NCBI GenBank assembly: GCA_030015575.1
Contig: CM057339.1
Coordinates: forward strand, 701,976,761-702,040,760
From: Agapanthus africanus
Taxonomy: Eukaryota > Streptophyta > Magnoliopsida > Asparagales > Amaryllidaceae
Reading direction: 5' to 3'
Length of the DNA: 64,000 nucleotides
This document shows positions 11,216-21,317 of this stretch, piece after piece; positions within the stretch are counted from its first letter, which is position 1, and the number at the start of each line of letters is the position of its first letter. The notes beneath the pieces are model-generated. The model worked only from the letters and a program-made list of their open reading frames with translations, did no database searches and had not been told where the DNA came from. The translations under genes and the position numbers were made by a program.

Positions 11216-12253
11216 TTACTGCTTCTCGACCCAGTCCTTGAAGATATAGCAATCCTCGATCGCATGGCTCACTACTCGGTGGTACGGGCAATACAGGGGA
11301 TTGTCGGTCATTTTTGCTTCTTGAGGTCTTTTCGACTCCGGCAATTGTAGACCGTTGTTCAAGGCATCTTTAAATATCTTTCGGACCTTGTCCCTCCTGA
11401 AAGAGTAAACCTTATTCTTTTTCTCCTCTAGGAAAGGCCCTTGTCCTCCCAGCACTGGCTTTCGAGACCGGTTGGTTTTGGATTCACCGGCCCTTCGCTA
11501 TTCTCCATTGTCGGACGCATTGAAGACATTGGTACTGCTAGAACTCCCGCTTCTACGATTGTCGTCCCGCTTGCTTTTCCAAGTTTTGTCTCTCTGAGAG
11601 TCCGGGGTAGACTCTTGCTTCGAGCGTTCTAGCATTTGGACCTTCTTGGTTAGCTCTTGAAACGTCTTGAGGCTCGCTGTACACAAGAATGGGACCATCC
11701 AATTGCTGAGGTTCCCAATAAGAAGGCTGATAGACTGGTCCTACTCCAGGGGCAGTTCGCACTTGACTGTGAGTTTACTCCATCGGGCAATAAAGTCGGT
11801 GTTGCTTTCATTCTTCCCAGTCTTGGTCCTCACAAGGTCAGTAATAGAGATTTTATAACTGACACTCATGAACCTTTGCCGAAACAGAGACTCCATTTGA
11901 GCAAAGGTAATGACGGACCCGTCCGGTATACTCGCATACCAGTCGAAGGCGACATCGGTCAGACTGTTGACAAACTGATGAAGAAAGAGCGCATCTCTAC
12001 CCCATGTATTTCCGCACGATGCTTTGAAGTGGGCGACGTGCTGATTTGCATTTCCTGTCCCGTCGAACCTTCCGAACTTGGGAATGACATAGCTGCTTGG
12101 GAACTCGATCAGATCGTACTGTGCGGGATATAGCCGCCCACTACTGCCAATTTCTTTCTGAGCTTCAGCTTCGGCAACCAATGTTTTAACCTTGCTGGTG
12201 ACCAAATCCATTATCCGATCGTGTGTTAGCGGGATAGTGTTGTCTGGGGCCAA
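11216..12253 (-). pseudogene. gag: D gag (Retrotrans_gag), broken
   Basis: The 12253-11741 ORF (170 codons) matches the core of a Tat-lineage Gag: FGRFDGTGNANQHVAHF, then LTDVAFDWYASIPDGS, then a FRQRF segment. These are the capsid-like helices of the Retrotrans_gag family, which form the particle around the element RNA. The frame shifts near 11750, continues in 11762-11498, and the C-terminal part reads in 11455-11216 with CPYHRVVSHAIEDCYIFKDW, the Cys/His signature of Tat Gag. At least two frameshifts separate these pieces, so no full Gag can be made. A plus-strand ORF across 11657-12133 is a shadow. Confidence 0.85.
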
Positions 12254-13652
12254 GGCGTCCCCAGAAGCGGAATGTGGCCGGCTTTCGTCGGCTCGACCAG
12301 TCTTGGACCTAAAGGAACAGGTATTGGCTGCTTCGGATTGTCATCACCCGGCTGATGAGTAGCGACTTGTGCTTGATTGGGAGGTGCTCGAGCAATTTGA
12401 GCCGTAAGCAGCATCACAACATTTGTTAGGTCGTCAATTTTCAAATAGAGCTTGGCCATCTCTTTATCCTTGCTCTTGAGCTGTTTTCGAAGCTCTTGAA
12501 GCAGCTCTTGCTAGCGGTCCTAGGGCGGAAAGTCGGCTCTTCCTCGCTGTCCGAGCTTGACTCTTCCTGGACCGAAGGGTTTTTTTGCCTATCGTCCTCT
12601 TCGAAAGGGTTTTCATCATCTAGCGGAGGCGGCTGTTCTTGGGAAGCGGTAGCCACATTCAAGACAGATTGGGCTTGAGATGTGGTGGCCCCATCCTTGC
12701 TTTTGCTACGAATGTTGTCGCTGGGGCGCCCGCCTACCATATAGACTGTATGGATAACATATCCTGCCTACTTTTTATCATCGGCGGCTGATTTCACAGT
12801 TCGCTGTCTTGACCCCCCTGTTTCGGTAGCGGGCAGTCGATTGAAGGCGGCTGGCCTGACCAGGTTCTTGAATGGTGCTGGCGCTTCTTTTCTAGGTTTG
12901 CCCCGCTGCTTTCGTGCGGTACAGAGCGTCTGATAAACTCTTGAAGAGACAGTGTCATACTTTTTCTGTTGGGGCCCGGACATGTCTCTTTATAGCATTG
13001 TTCGGACCGTTGTCTACTTGATTCTGGCGGTAATGGCATTTTTCTGAACCCACTTCAGAGGCTCGAAGGAATTGCTGATTCTTACGTCCAACTCAGCCGT
13101 CGTCACGGGGCGACCCTGCTCTTGGAACTTCACAAGATTCCATTTGGCCAAAGCCCTGGCCCTCTTGTTGGCTCGATACCTGAGCTGCTTCTGCCTTAAC
13201 TTTTCTGTTCTAAGCACATGGCAGACTTCGGCTCTTTGGGAAGACGCCGTAGACCGGACGATGGAGGATTTTGGAGATACGCTTGATTGTGCATTTTTTG
13301 GAGTCATCGCCTAAGCTCGTCCGCAACATTTGATGTTGCCCTTTGTACCGGAAGTCTTGCCCCCAGCTGGAGCGCTAGAGATTCGTTCAGACACCATCTT
13401 AAGCTTCGGTTGTGGTGCCTTATCAATCACAACATTCGGCCTCTTGTCCCTTAAGACCGGCTTGGCCACCTGTTTTGCCAGGATTTCTACCAGATGAGCG
13501 CTTCCGGCAGAGTAGATGATGACGGAGCCAAGCTGGCGGGGCAGTTCCTTCCACTGTCGACTGAGGCTTGCGGGGAGAACCACATGAGTATTGACCTTGA
13601 CCACGTACAGGATCGGGGTCACGTTGGAAGCTGAATTCATCTTGGGAGACAT
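12226..13652 (-). pseudogene. D 5' ORF region, unknown products
   Basis: Five short ORFs lie between PBS and gag: 13652-13311, 13307-13014, 12983-12768, 12740-12441 and 12459-12226. The first two are basic. The fourth is acidic and Ser-rich (DDENPFEEDD, SSDSEEEP), as in the N-terminal part of Tat Gag. I do not recognise the first two. Some Tat elements carry an extra ORF before gag, which is one possibility; a shifted N-terminus of one Gag is another. All appear frameshifted. Confidence 0.5.
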
Positions 13653-13768
13653 TATCGTCGAAAGTTGATTATTGCACGGGAAAAAAACATTATTTCAGTA
13701 TAGGCAATCGATATGTATATTGATTGAGTTCGCATGAACGTTTAACCCGAAATATGGGAGGAGAGAAA

Positions 13769-13787
13769 CGTCCCACCGGGCGTGCCA
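13769..13787 (-). other. D primer binding site
   Basis: On the minus strand TGGCACGCCCGGTGGGACG, five bases inside the LTR end. This PBS type recurs in Tat-lineage elements. I did not assign the tRNA. Confidence 0.75.
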
Positions 13788-14195
13788 GAATCTGTATGGT
13801 GTTTTTCGTCACCCCATTGAGATGGAAATACGCGCGCGCTTGTCGGGCGTACTACAGATTCCCCCTGCCTGGGGTAGGCCGGGGTTTATTGATTGTGGGG
13901 ATCCGAATCTCCGGCAGCCGCGAACTAAGCTGCCGTTAATTACCCCTGGCCTTTGGAGCGAGAGAACCTCCGATTGACGGGTTAAACTGGTTATGCGAAC
14001 TCAATGTGCAGTGTGCGTGTGTTTTTTTTTGGAGGGGGCTTGGATATATCGAGGGCCACGTAGAGTTTTTACGGGGGTCCCGCTACCCGGATAGCGGGCT
14101 GGGGGTCAAGGGGCTAGCAGCCCCTTGCGGGGTGCGGGGTAGCGCCCTGGCCCAAAAAAAATTTTGAGAGGGACAGTGTTGTGGAGTGTGTGTAT

Positions 14196-14196
14196 C

Positions 14197-14227
<31 letters not shown>

Positions 14228-14240
14228 ACATATATATAAA
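14196..14240 (-). promoter_or_regulatory. (TA)n stretch, possible TATA region of D LTR
   Basis: A TA dinucleotide run at 14196-14220 is followed by a second TATATATA at 14231-14238. It lies just downstream of the G-box array on the element's own strand, where a core promoter would be expected. It could equally be a plain microsatellite. Confidence 0.4.
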
Positions 14241-14274
14241 AATAAGGGAAAAAGCGCCCAAAGGACGCGTAGGG

Positions 14275-14700
14275 CCAGTGCCTTGAGCGCTGTACGCTTA
14301 GGTGCTGTGCGCTTAGGCGCTAGCGCACCACGTATCCGACACATGGGCGCTGGGCACTTGAGCGCTAGGCAGTCGAGCGCTAGCGCACCACGTGTCGACA
14401 CATGGGCGCTTGGCGCTTGAGCGCTCGGCGCTTTGAGCGCTAGCGCGCCACGTGTGAGCACGTGGGCGTTTGGCGCTTAAGCGCTGGGCGCTTTGAGCGC
14501 TAGGCGTTTGAGTGCTAGCATGCCACGCGTCGGCACGTGGGCGCTTGCGCTTGAGCGCTAGGTGCTCGAGCGCTTGCGCGCTACGTGTCGGCATGTGGGT
14601 GCTGGGCGCTTGAGCGCAAGGCGCTCAGGCGCTGGGCGCTTGGGCGCAAGGCGCTCGGGCGCTTGGGCGCAAGGCGCTCGGGCGCTTGGGCGCCGGCGAG
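14275..14700 (-). repeat. GAGCGC minisatellite with five G-box palindromes
   Basis: A GC-rich array of GCGCTTGAGCGCT-like units. Inside it an 18-19 base inverted motif of the form CCACGTGTCGACACATGG recurs at 14328-14346, 14388-14405, 14448-14465, 14523-14540 and 14581-14598, spaced 58-75 bases. Copies 2 and 3 keep CACGTG or ACGTG cores. From 14600 on, only the short GCGCTTGGGCGCAAG units remain. Confidence 0.85.
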
Positions 14701-15431
14701 AAAAAGGGCTTTTAGCCCCAAAAACTCCCGAAAGAGAAATCAGAGTGGAGTTAAACTCCTAAGATGTTTTGGAGTTGATGAAAGGAGTTCTTCTATGGAG
14801 CCTTGGGTCTTCCCAAAAATGGAGTCTCTGGAGATGGATCTCCTTCTTCCTCCTCTGTTGGCAGGATCTTGAAAATCAAGAGATGTGAGATTTTAAAAAT
14901 CTCTTCTTTTTGAGATCTAATGGTAGATCCAAGTTCCCCTTTGTTGGTTCTGTGGTGAAAAATTATTTTGTTTTTAAAAGGAAGAGTAAAACTCTTGATT
15001 TAATTCAAAGAAAGAAGAGGGTCTTAGAACCTTGAGGAAGGAGAAAGATCTCAGATCTTGGTTGTTTCTAGAGAGAGAAAAAGTTGTTGGGATATTTTCA
15101 TTATCCTTGCCTTTATAGGCCATACACTTTACATATAGCCCCTTGGGCTTTACAAAAATGGCATTTGCCCATTCCATGGCTCATATGCCATTTCTTTTTG
15201 CACATAAGTCATGGGCTTACAAAAAATTGGCTTTATGCCCATTTTCTTACATTTATTCATAAAATAAAATACAAGAAATATAGCAAAATTTTGGCATGGA
15301 GGGAGGCCGGCCGCTTCATGTTCGGGCTCGCTCCGGGCATTGGCCCACTTGACCTGGGCTTAGGCCCACCTGGCTTGGGGTTGACTTTGATTTTGACTTG
15401 GTCAACCGAGGTGTAAATTTTTACCCCAACA

Positions 15432-15979
15432 ATATTTTTTTTGGACGCAGACAATTTTTGAGTGAAGAATTTTCTCTAGTTGCTCACCCACAAAAGATCA
15501 TACTTCACTCATTTTTCTTCACTTGCTTTTTCTTGAGCTCACACTCTTCACCCATGGGCATCTTCTTCAACCACCACCCATACCCTCTCATGAGTTGAGA
15601 ATTCTTGGGTGTTTTGAGACAAAGTAATTACACACTATCTCTACTTCATTTTGGGTATCTAGGCTAGCAAACTTGATGCTCGAGTTGCTTCGGTTTTTGG
15701 GCGGGAGCCCGTATTACGAACCCTCGATGTAAATCTTCTTCGATGTGGGGAGACCGGAGATCAAACTTGATCGAGGAAGCCGCGGGGAGCTTCGGACAGA
15801 GGTTGAAGACCGAAGGACACGGATCGATCGGTATAACTTCTCTAAACCCCTTTTATATAACTAGTATAGGGTTAATGCTACGATCCGTCGATTAGGGTTC
15901 CGTTAGCACCAGGTTTTAAAAGTTTTTGTTCCGCATTTGGCCACGGATTGATGGCCGGGGCGCTGCCGTAACCCAATAG
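15432..15979 (+). repeat. B 5' LTR, 3' portion
   Basis: Ends with GGCCGGGGCGCTGCCGT, the same terminal block as A LTRs, and shares GGGTTAATGCTACGATCCG-like sequence with A and with the solo LTR at 22356-24580. The expected terminal CA and PBS are absent; coding sequence starts at about 15983. Confidence 0.75.
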
Positions 15980-15982
15980 GTA

Positions 15983-17685
15983 GAACCAGAGGATTCGATA
16001 GTTCCCAACGAATCTCAGCCTCTCCGCCGATCTAGTAGGGTTCCTCATCCACCTGAGAGATACTATGGTTTTCTCATTGATGATGGGAGCGAGGATTGCA
16101 TCATGGAAGATGATGACCCAACTAGCTTCGAGCAGGCCATCACGAGTGGGGACTCTGCGAAATGGCTGGATGCAATGCGATCTGAGATGGAATCCATATA
16201 CACCAACAAAGTATGGACTTTGGAAGATGCTCCTGAAGGGGTAAAACCCATCGGGAGTAAGTGGATCTTCAAGAAAAACTTGGTGTAGATGGAAAAGTTG
16301 AGACTTTCAAAGCTAGACTTGTAGCAAAAGATTTTCGTCAATGACCGGGTATAGATTATGATGAAACTTTTTCTCCAGTGGCTGAGCTTAAGTCCATCCG
16401 GATCCTACTTGCCATCGCTGCATACCATAACTACGAAATCTGGCAGATGGATGTTAAGACCGCTTTTCTAAATAGTGATTTAGAAGAGAGCGTGTACATG
16501 ACTCAACCAGAGGGCTTCGTGGATAGTGGGAGCAGCAGAAAGGTGTACAAGCTGCTTAAATCAATCTACGGGTTGAAGCAGACATCACGGAGTTGGAACA
16601 TCTATTTTGATGTGGTAGTCAAAGAGTTTTACTTCGTCAAAAACATAGATGAATCTTGTATATACAAGAAGGTGGCAGAGAGTAAAGTCATCTTCCTCGT
16701 ATTGTACATGGATGTCATACTCTTGATTGGAAATGATGTTCCTATGCTGCACTCGGTCAAGCTCTTCTTATCACAAATATTCTCCATGAAAGATCCGGGT
16801 GATGCCTCCTACATCCTGGGGATTAAGATTTATAGAGATAGATCTAAACGGATACTAGGATTGTCCCAATCCAGGTATATCGATACCATACTAAAGAGGT
16901 TTAGTATGGAGGATTCCAAGTGTGGGAATTTACCCACGATCTCAGGAATCACTCTCTCCAAAGAGATGTCTCCCAAGACTGATTTGGAGAGAGCTCGCAT
17001 ACAAGAGATACCCTATGCTTAGGCAGTAGGCTCTATCATGTACGCGATGTTATGTACCAGAGCCGATGTAGCATACTCACTAAGTGTAGTGAGTAGGTAT
17101 CAATTAGATCCTGGGGAGAATCACTGGACAGCTGTGAAGAACATTCTTAAGTACTTGAGAAAGACTAAAGAAATGTTCTTGGTGTATGGTAACGGTGAAC
17201 TCCAAGTGGAGTCCTTTACCGACTCAAGCGTCCAGAGTGATAAGGAAGACTCTAAGTCGGTCTCGGGATTTGTCTTCACCCTTAATGAAGGGATGGTTTG
17301 TTGGAAGAGTTTCAAGCAAGAAACCGTGGCAGACTCGACGATGGAGGCTGAATACATCGCTGCCAACGATACCGCCAAAGAGGTTTTCTGGATGAAGAAG
17401 TTCATAACTGAACTTGGTGTGGTTCCGTCCATCGAGCATCCAATACCTTTGTATTGTGATAACAATGGAGTTATGGCTTTAGCCAAGGAACCCAGGTCCC
17501 ATCAGCGATCCAGGCATATTATGAAGTGGAATAACCTAATATAGGAGATAGTTGATCACTGGGAGATCGAGGTCAGGAGAGTTGACACAAAGAATAACAC
17601 GGCGGATCCACTCACGAAGGCCATACCCCATATACAATTTGAGAGACTCTTTGGGATGTTGGGTATGAGATACTACAACAACTAG
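15983..17685 (+). pseudogene. pol: B Copia pol remnant: RT and RNase H
   Basis: The hinge and RT N-terminus read in one frame from 15983 to 16288, including VWTLEDAPEGVKPIGSKWIF. After a frameshift near 16284 the RT continues through QMDVKTAFLN, VYMTQPEGF and SIYGLKQ, then the RNase H with SVSGFVFTLN, TMEAEYIAA, LYCDNNG and DPLTKAIPHIQF, ending at the TAG at 17683-17685. Lesions seen are in-frame stops near 16343 (TGA), at 17020-17022 (TAG) and at 17542-17544 (TAG). The catalytic YVDD box is YMDV (16705-16716), losing one metal-binding Asp. The sequence matches the Angela/Tork group and remains clearly readable, unlike the A-family pol. Confidence 0.92.
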
Positions 17686-17689
17686 CCTT

Positions 17690-17705
17690 AGTGCAAGTGG
17701 GAGAT
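17690..17705 (+). other. B polypurine tract
   Basis: AGTGCAAGTGGGAGAT directly before the TGTTAG start of the 3' LTR; same core as in the A elements. Confidence 0.85.
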
Positions 17706-18475
17706 TGTTAGTTGTATGTATGCCTTAGAGGCCATTATTGTACATGATTGTATATTATAGTGGATGCTTGGACATATATAGAGAGGACTTTTTTGCTCAA
17801 CATGATAGTATGCTATCTGGTTGCTCTTTATCTTAACATGTAGACTTGTATTGTGATACTGTATTGCTCTCACTTGTTGGTAAAGCCATTAGGATGTACT
17901 TGACTACCAAGATTATGATGAGATCATACTAGTGGGGGCCATGGTAGTCCATGAGTTCATCCTTTAATAGTTCCTAGTTAAGGGTGTATCGAGACAGGGT
18001 ATCGATATTCCAGAGTAGACTAGCGTATACCCTTCTTGACCCATATGATGGGCGATGGATGATACCATATCCATTGGTGTTTGACATCAGAGATCGTATA
18101 CGGGTACTCAGTGGAGATTGGGTATACTGAACAAGACACTCCGAGAACTCCTAGATGGTATTATACCTGACGTCGGATAGCAGTTCTCTGGTAACACTGG
18201 TACAGGTTAGTCTGTTGACACGAGATCGTCATAGAGTCTTGTGTGATTCCCACTTTGCTTTGATTTCCACCTTACCACATTCAAGAGAGCGTGCAAAACG
18301 GTGGTTTTTGGGTACAGTCCCGAGTCACATGGAGGCAATGAGCGATAGGAGGGGATTCGACTCTCCCGGTATTGGGGGTTGATGTTGCGTTGTGCTCGAT
18401 TGGCTATAACAGGAAATCCCTGGCCAGGGCTGATACTGAGATTTACTGGTAAGTGTTATCAGTAGTTTCTCGACC
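17706..18475 (+). repeat. B 3' LTR, 5' portion
   Basis: Starts TGTTAGTTGTATGTATGCC and follows the solo LTR at 22356-24580 (read on the minus strand) as far as TCAGTAGTTTCTCG. There it stops at LTR C-minus. A parallel but more distant match to A LTRs runs through the whole stretch, for example CGAGACAGGG and AGAGTAGACTAG. Confidence 0.85.
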
Positions 18476-19388
18476 CGTTATTATCACGGCCCGAAGGTAC
18501 GGAACATGACTGGCACTTAAATTACGAAACGTCTAAAGGCGGAACGTAATCTAAGTAAGCCAAAGCCCAGAAATATAAACCAAATAAAGAAATAGAGTGA
18601 AGGAAAACTTATTTAAAGAAAGCAATTTTTAACCAAAAAAGTCGCATTAAACATGTTTTAAAACATCAAAATTCCCGAAAATTTCGACAGAGTCTCCTTT
18701 GTAAATACTGGCCCCCAAATGGGTACAACACATGAAAATACATATAAATCATGAATAAAGGCATCTCCAAGCGGGAGCTAGCTCTTCGCCAAAGGCGGAA
18801 TCACAACCACATGCAATATATATCATCAAGTGTGAAAATAAGTATATAAAGGCACGGAAGTAAGAAAACAACTCGTCGGCTCAAGTGAGCCTCGACACCA
18901 GAAATAGAATACATACAAATATCACAAGCTCACCATCAAAGTCCAATGTACGAAGGGTAGATAGAGTATACTAGATACAATAAAATATACGGTGGGAGAA
19001 AAAGAAAATCCTCCAAACCCACCTATGAGCAAGCTGCAATTCGAAGCAAACGAAGTGGAATAGAAAGTACGCCCGCCGCTACGGTGCTGATGGGTAAGAC
19101 CTACAAGATACTGTGGCACAACGGGGGTGAGTTGCCAACTCGTGAGTAGTAAGTAACATCTAATAAGGCTATCGTAAACATGCATGCAAATGCGTCACCA
19201 CCTACATATACTGATATGATGCGATGCACTAGTATGTATGCAACATGAATGCATAATCAACATGAAACCTGAATATGTTTGGTACGAGAAAATCTGTATT
19301 CTTATCTTGGTAAGACTTTTGTGAAAAAACTGAAATATCATCAATGAAATCAACTGAAATCCGTGTCAAGTATCAACACTAAATATGT

Positions 19389-19490
19389 ATATCTCAATGC
19401 CTCAATATCTCAATGTCTCGACATCTCAATGTCACAATATCTCAATATCTCTGTATCTCAAATCTCAATATCTCAATGTCTCGGGCTCAT
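19389..19490. repeat. ATCTCAAT short tandem repeat
   Basis: About ten degenerate copies of CTCAATATCTCAATGTCTCG-like units. Not present in the same form in C-plus, which has its own unrelated tandem arrays. Confidence 0.8.
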
Positions 19491-20160
19491 CAAATCACAC
19501 AACTACGGTCGGTATCCTCCGGATATCCACCGCGTCACAAATAACCGGTTTGTAGTGCTCCCCTGCCGGGCTCATCGTCATCCCCACGAAAACTATCTCG
19601 TCCCGGGGTACCATACCGGGTCCACCATGTACCCGCAGACGGTGTATCCCCTCCTCGAATCGGGTATATGATACTCTCAAGAACCGAGAAAACTCATGGT
19701 GGACGCTACACACATCACATCACGAGAAAACCACACGTTTCTATTTTTTTTAAATGAGAATAGGTTTATAAAATTCTTGCAGTTTTTCCCAAAATCCAAA
19801 AATCTCATAAATACTGAAATCCTCGAGAAGAATCACAATATATAAATATGCCGATGATGATGGAAATCTATGATAAGGTAGTATATACCATACGAAATAC
19901 GGCCAGAAACTATGCATGAATCATGATGCAATGAGGTATGTATACATGATTAACAGTCCTACGTATCCATTTAATGAGATGAATATGCAGGTATAAATAT
20001 GTGGATCATATACGATGAAAATGCACAAATATATATTCTAAGCAAGTTCTATAGTGTTCGTGACATAGCAATTACCAATGGCGTATGTGATCGCATAATT
20101 AGTGCACGTGCGGAAGGAACCAATGGTAATGGTGCAAGTGTCCTATGAGATGATATCACA

Positions 20161-20165
20161 CACAC

Positions 20166-20202
<37 letters not shown>
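20161..20202. repeat. (CA)n microsatellite
   Basis: A run of about 15 uninterrupted CA units plus flanking imperfect ones. Confidence 0.95.
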
Positions 20203-20206
<4 letters not shown>

Positions 20207-21312
20207 ACGATGTGATTCAATGAGATGGCTAAATAGGAAACTACGAATATAATGCAAATACTATAAATAATACTAAACCATCGGGCGCCTCGCGCCATCC
20301 AGACGATCCCCCCATATATGTATACATCTACTCACCGGGACGCCTCGGCTAAACTAATCTGTTCTCAGCCTTGTATTTCTGCGCCACGTCCGATGCCTCT
20401 GCACCTGATCCTAGAATCGCACATAGGTAAATCAGAGGATAAATATACGAAATGTCGCGGACACAACGATACAAATCAACCACGCGCACAACAAGACGCG
20501 CACACACTTGGTGCATAAACGCGCTCGCGACAACGCCAAAACCCACGAGTAGGGTCGCTATACGTGACCACAACCATGTCTAAAACCTAATCATGCATTC
20601 ACAACGCATTAAATATCTTAGTGAATAGATTTGAGATCAACAAAACCGCAACTTAATTAAAATCGATTTATTCTAAAAACCTAGTAAGCATCCATATACC
20701 ATTTTAGTTCAAATCTTGATGTTTTAACAAATCTAGTGGTCACAATATTCACTTAATATCTCAATTAGGTCACACGAATATTAACTAGATTTTTATCTCA
20801 CTTAGTTATATTAATCCTAAAAATCTAGGTTGCAAAATTATAAAATTTGGAAAATTTTAAAGTAACAATTTACACATTAACAACTAGACTAGATTTTGCA
20901 TATCTTAAAAGGTTAAACTACTCATTGCAACCTTAATGATGTGATAAAAATCCTAACTTGAATTCAAAACCCATCTCTTTAAATTTCAAGTTTGCAATTA
21001 GAACCATAATTAAACACCAAAATTAATTAAATTGAAGTAATTAACCTACAATTAAACCTTAGGATTAGGATTTATACCTCACAAACTTTGAGATCTAACT
21101 TGAAAACTTGGCCTCCCAATTTGCTCTCTTGCTCCAAGATCCATGCTAGATTACGCCAAGGAATAATGGGTAAGGAATCGATTTAGAGTTTGTGGGATTT
21201 TGTATTGATTTTTGATGGATTTTTGGAGATTTAGATTTGTAAATGAAGTGGGAAAAAACTGGGCTGCCATAAGAGGAGGCTCAGCCAAACCTAGAGGAGA
21301 AAGAGAGAAGTG

Positions 21313-21317
21313 AATGG
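21313..21317 (+). other. Target site duplication of A2, left
   Basis: AATGG, matched exactly by 32380-32384 after the 3' LTR. Confidence 0.9.

Larger units (their letters stand above)
9300..15431 (-). mobile_element. D: Ty3/gypsy Tat-lineage element, 5' part
   Basis: Reading leftward on the minus strand: LTR (15431-13793), PBS, a 5' ORF region, a Tat-type gag, an acidic linker and a retropepsin domain. The element then stops at the A1 boundary (9299/9300). RT, RNase H, integrase and the second LTR are absent from the window; most likely A1 inserted into D and the remainder lies to the left of A1. All reading frames are broken. The LTR start TGTTGGGGTAAAA, the PBS type and the CPYHRVVSH gag motif all point to the Tat/Retand group. 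Confidence 0.85.
13793..15431 (-). repeat. D 5' LTR (about 1.64 kb)
   Basis: In plus coordinates it runs from TGTATGG (13793) to CCCCAACA (15431). On its own strand it therefore begins TGTTGGGGTAAAAATTTACA and ends in CA before the PBS. It contains an array of palindromic CACGTG-type motifs (14275-14700) followed, in its own direction, by an AT-rich TATA-like stretch (14196-14240). D sits in the LTR of Copia element B, whose sequence resumes at 15432. Confidence 0.8.
15432..18475 (+). mobile_element. B: deleted Copia element (Angela/Tork-like)
   Basis: An LTR 3' portion (15432-15979) is joined directly to the integrase-RT hinge. RT and RNase H, a polypurine tract and the beginning of the 3' LTR (17706-18475) follow. 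PBS, gag, protease and integrase are missing. The 5' LTR is cut by D and the 3' LTR by the Tekay-type LTR C-minus. Confidence 0.85.
18476..21317 (-). repeat. C-minus: Tekay-type LTR, left part
   Basis: This is the reverse-complement relative of the C-plus LTR at 52728-56530. Shared landmarks are GAGTTGCCAACTCGTGAG near 19130 (matching about 55897-55915), the terminal CGGCCCG region near 18490, and a GC-rich block at 19500-19700. The two copies are clearly diverged. It contains an ATCTCAAT-type short tandem repeat (19389-19490) and a CA microsatellite (20161-20202). It is interrupted at 21317 by A2 and resumes after 32384. Its left edge against B is uncertain by a few bases. Confidence 0.7.

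Noticed and set aside
11657..12133. A 158-codon plus-strand ORF
   Set aside because: It is a shadow of the gypsy gag on the opposite strand.
14275..14700. A CRISPR-like repeat-spacer pattern
   Set aside because: Units are degenerate, GC-rich and overlapping, without regular spacers or cas genes, inside a plant LTR. It is a minisatellite.
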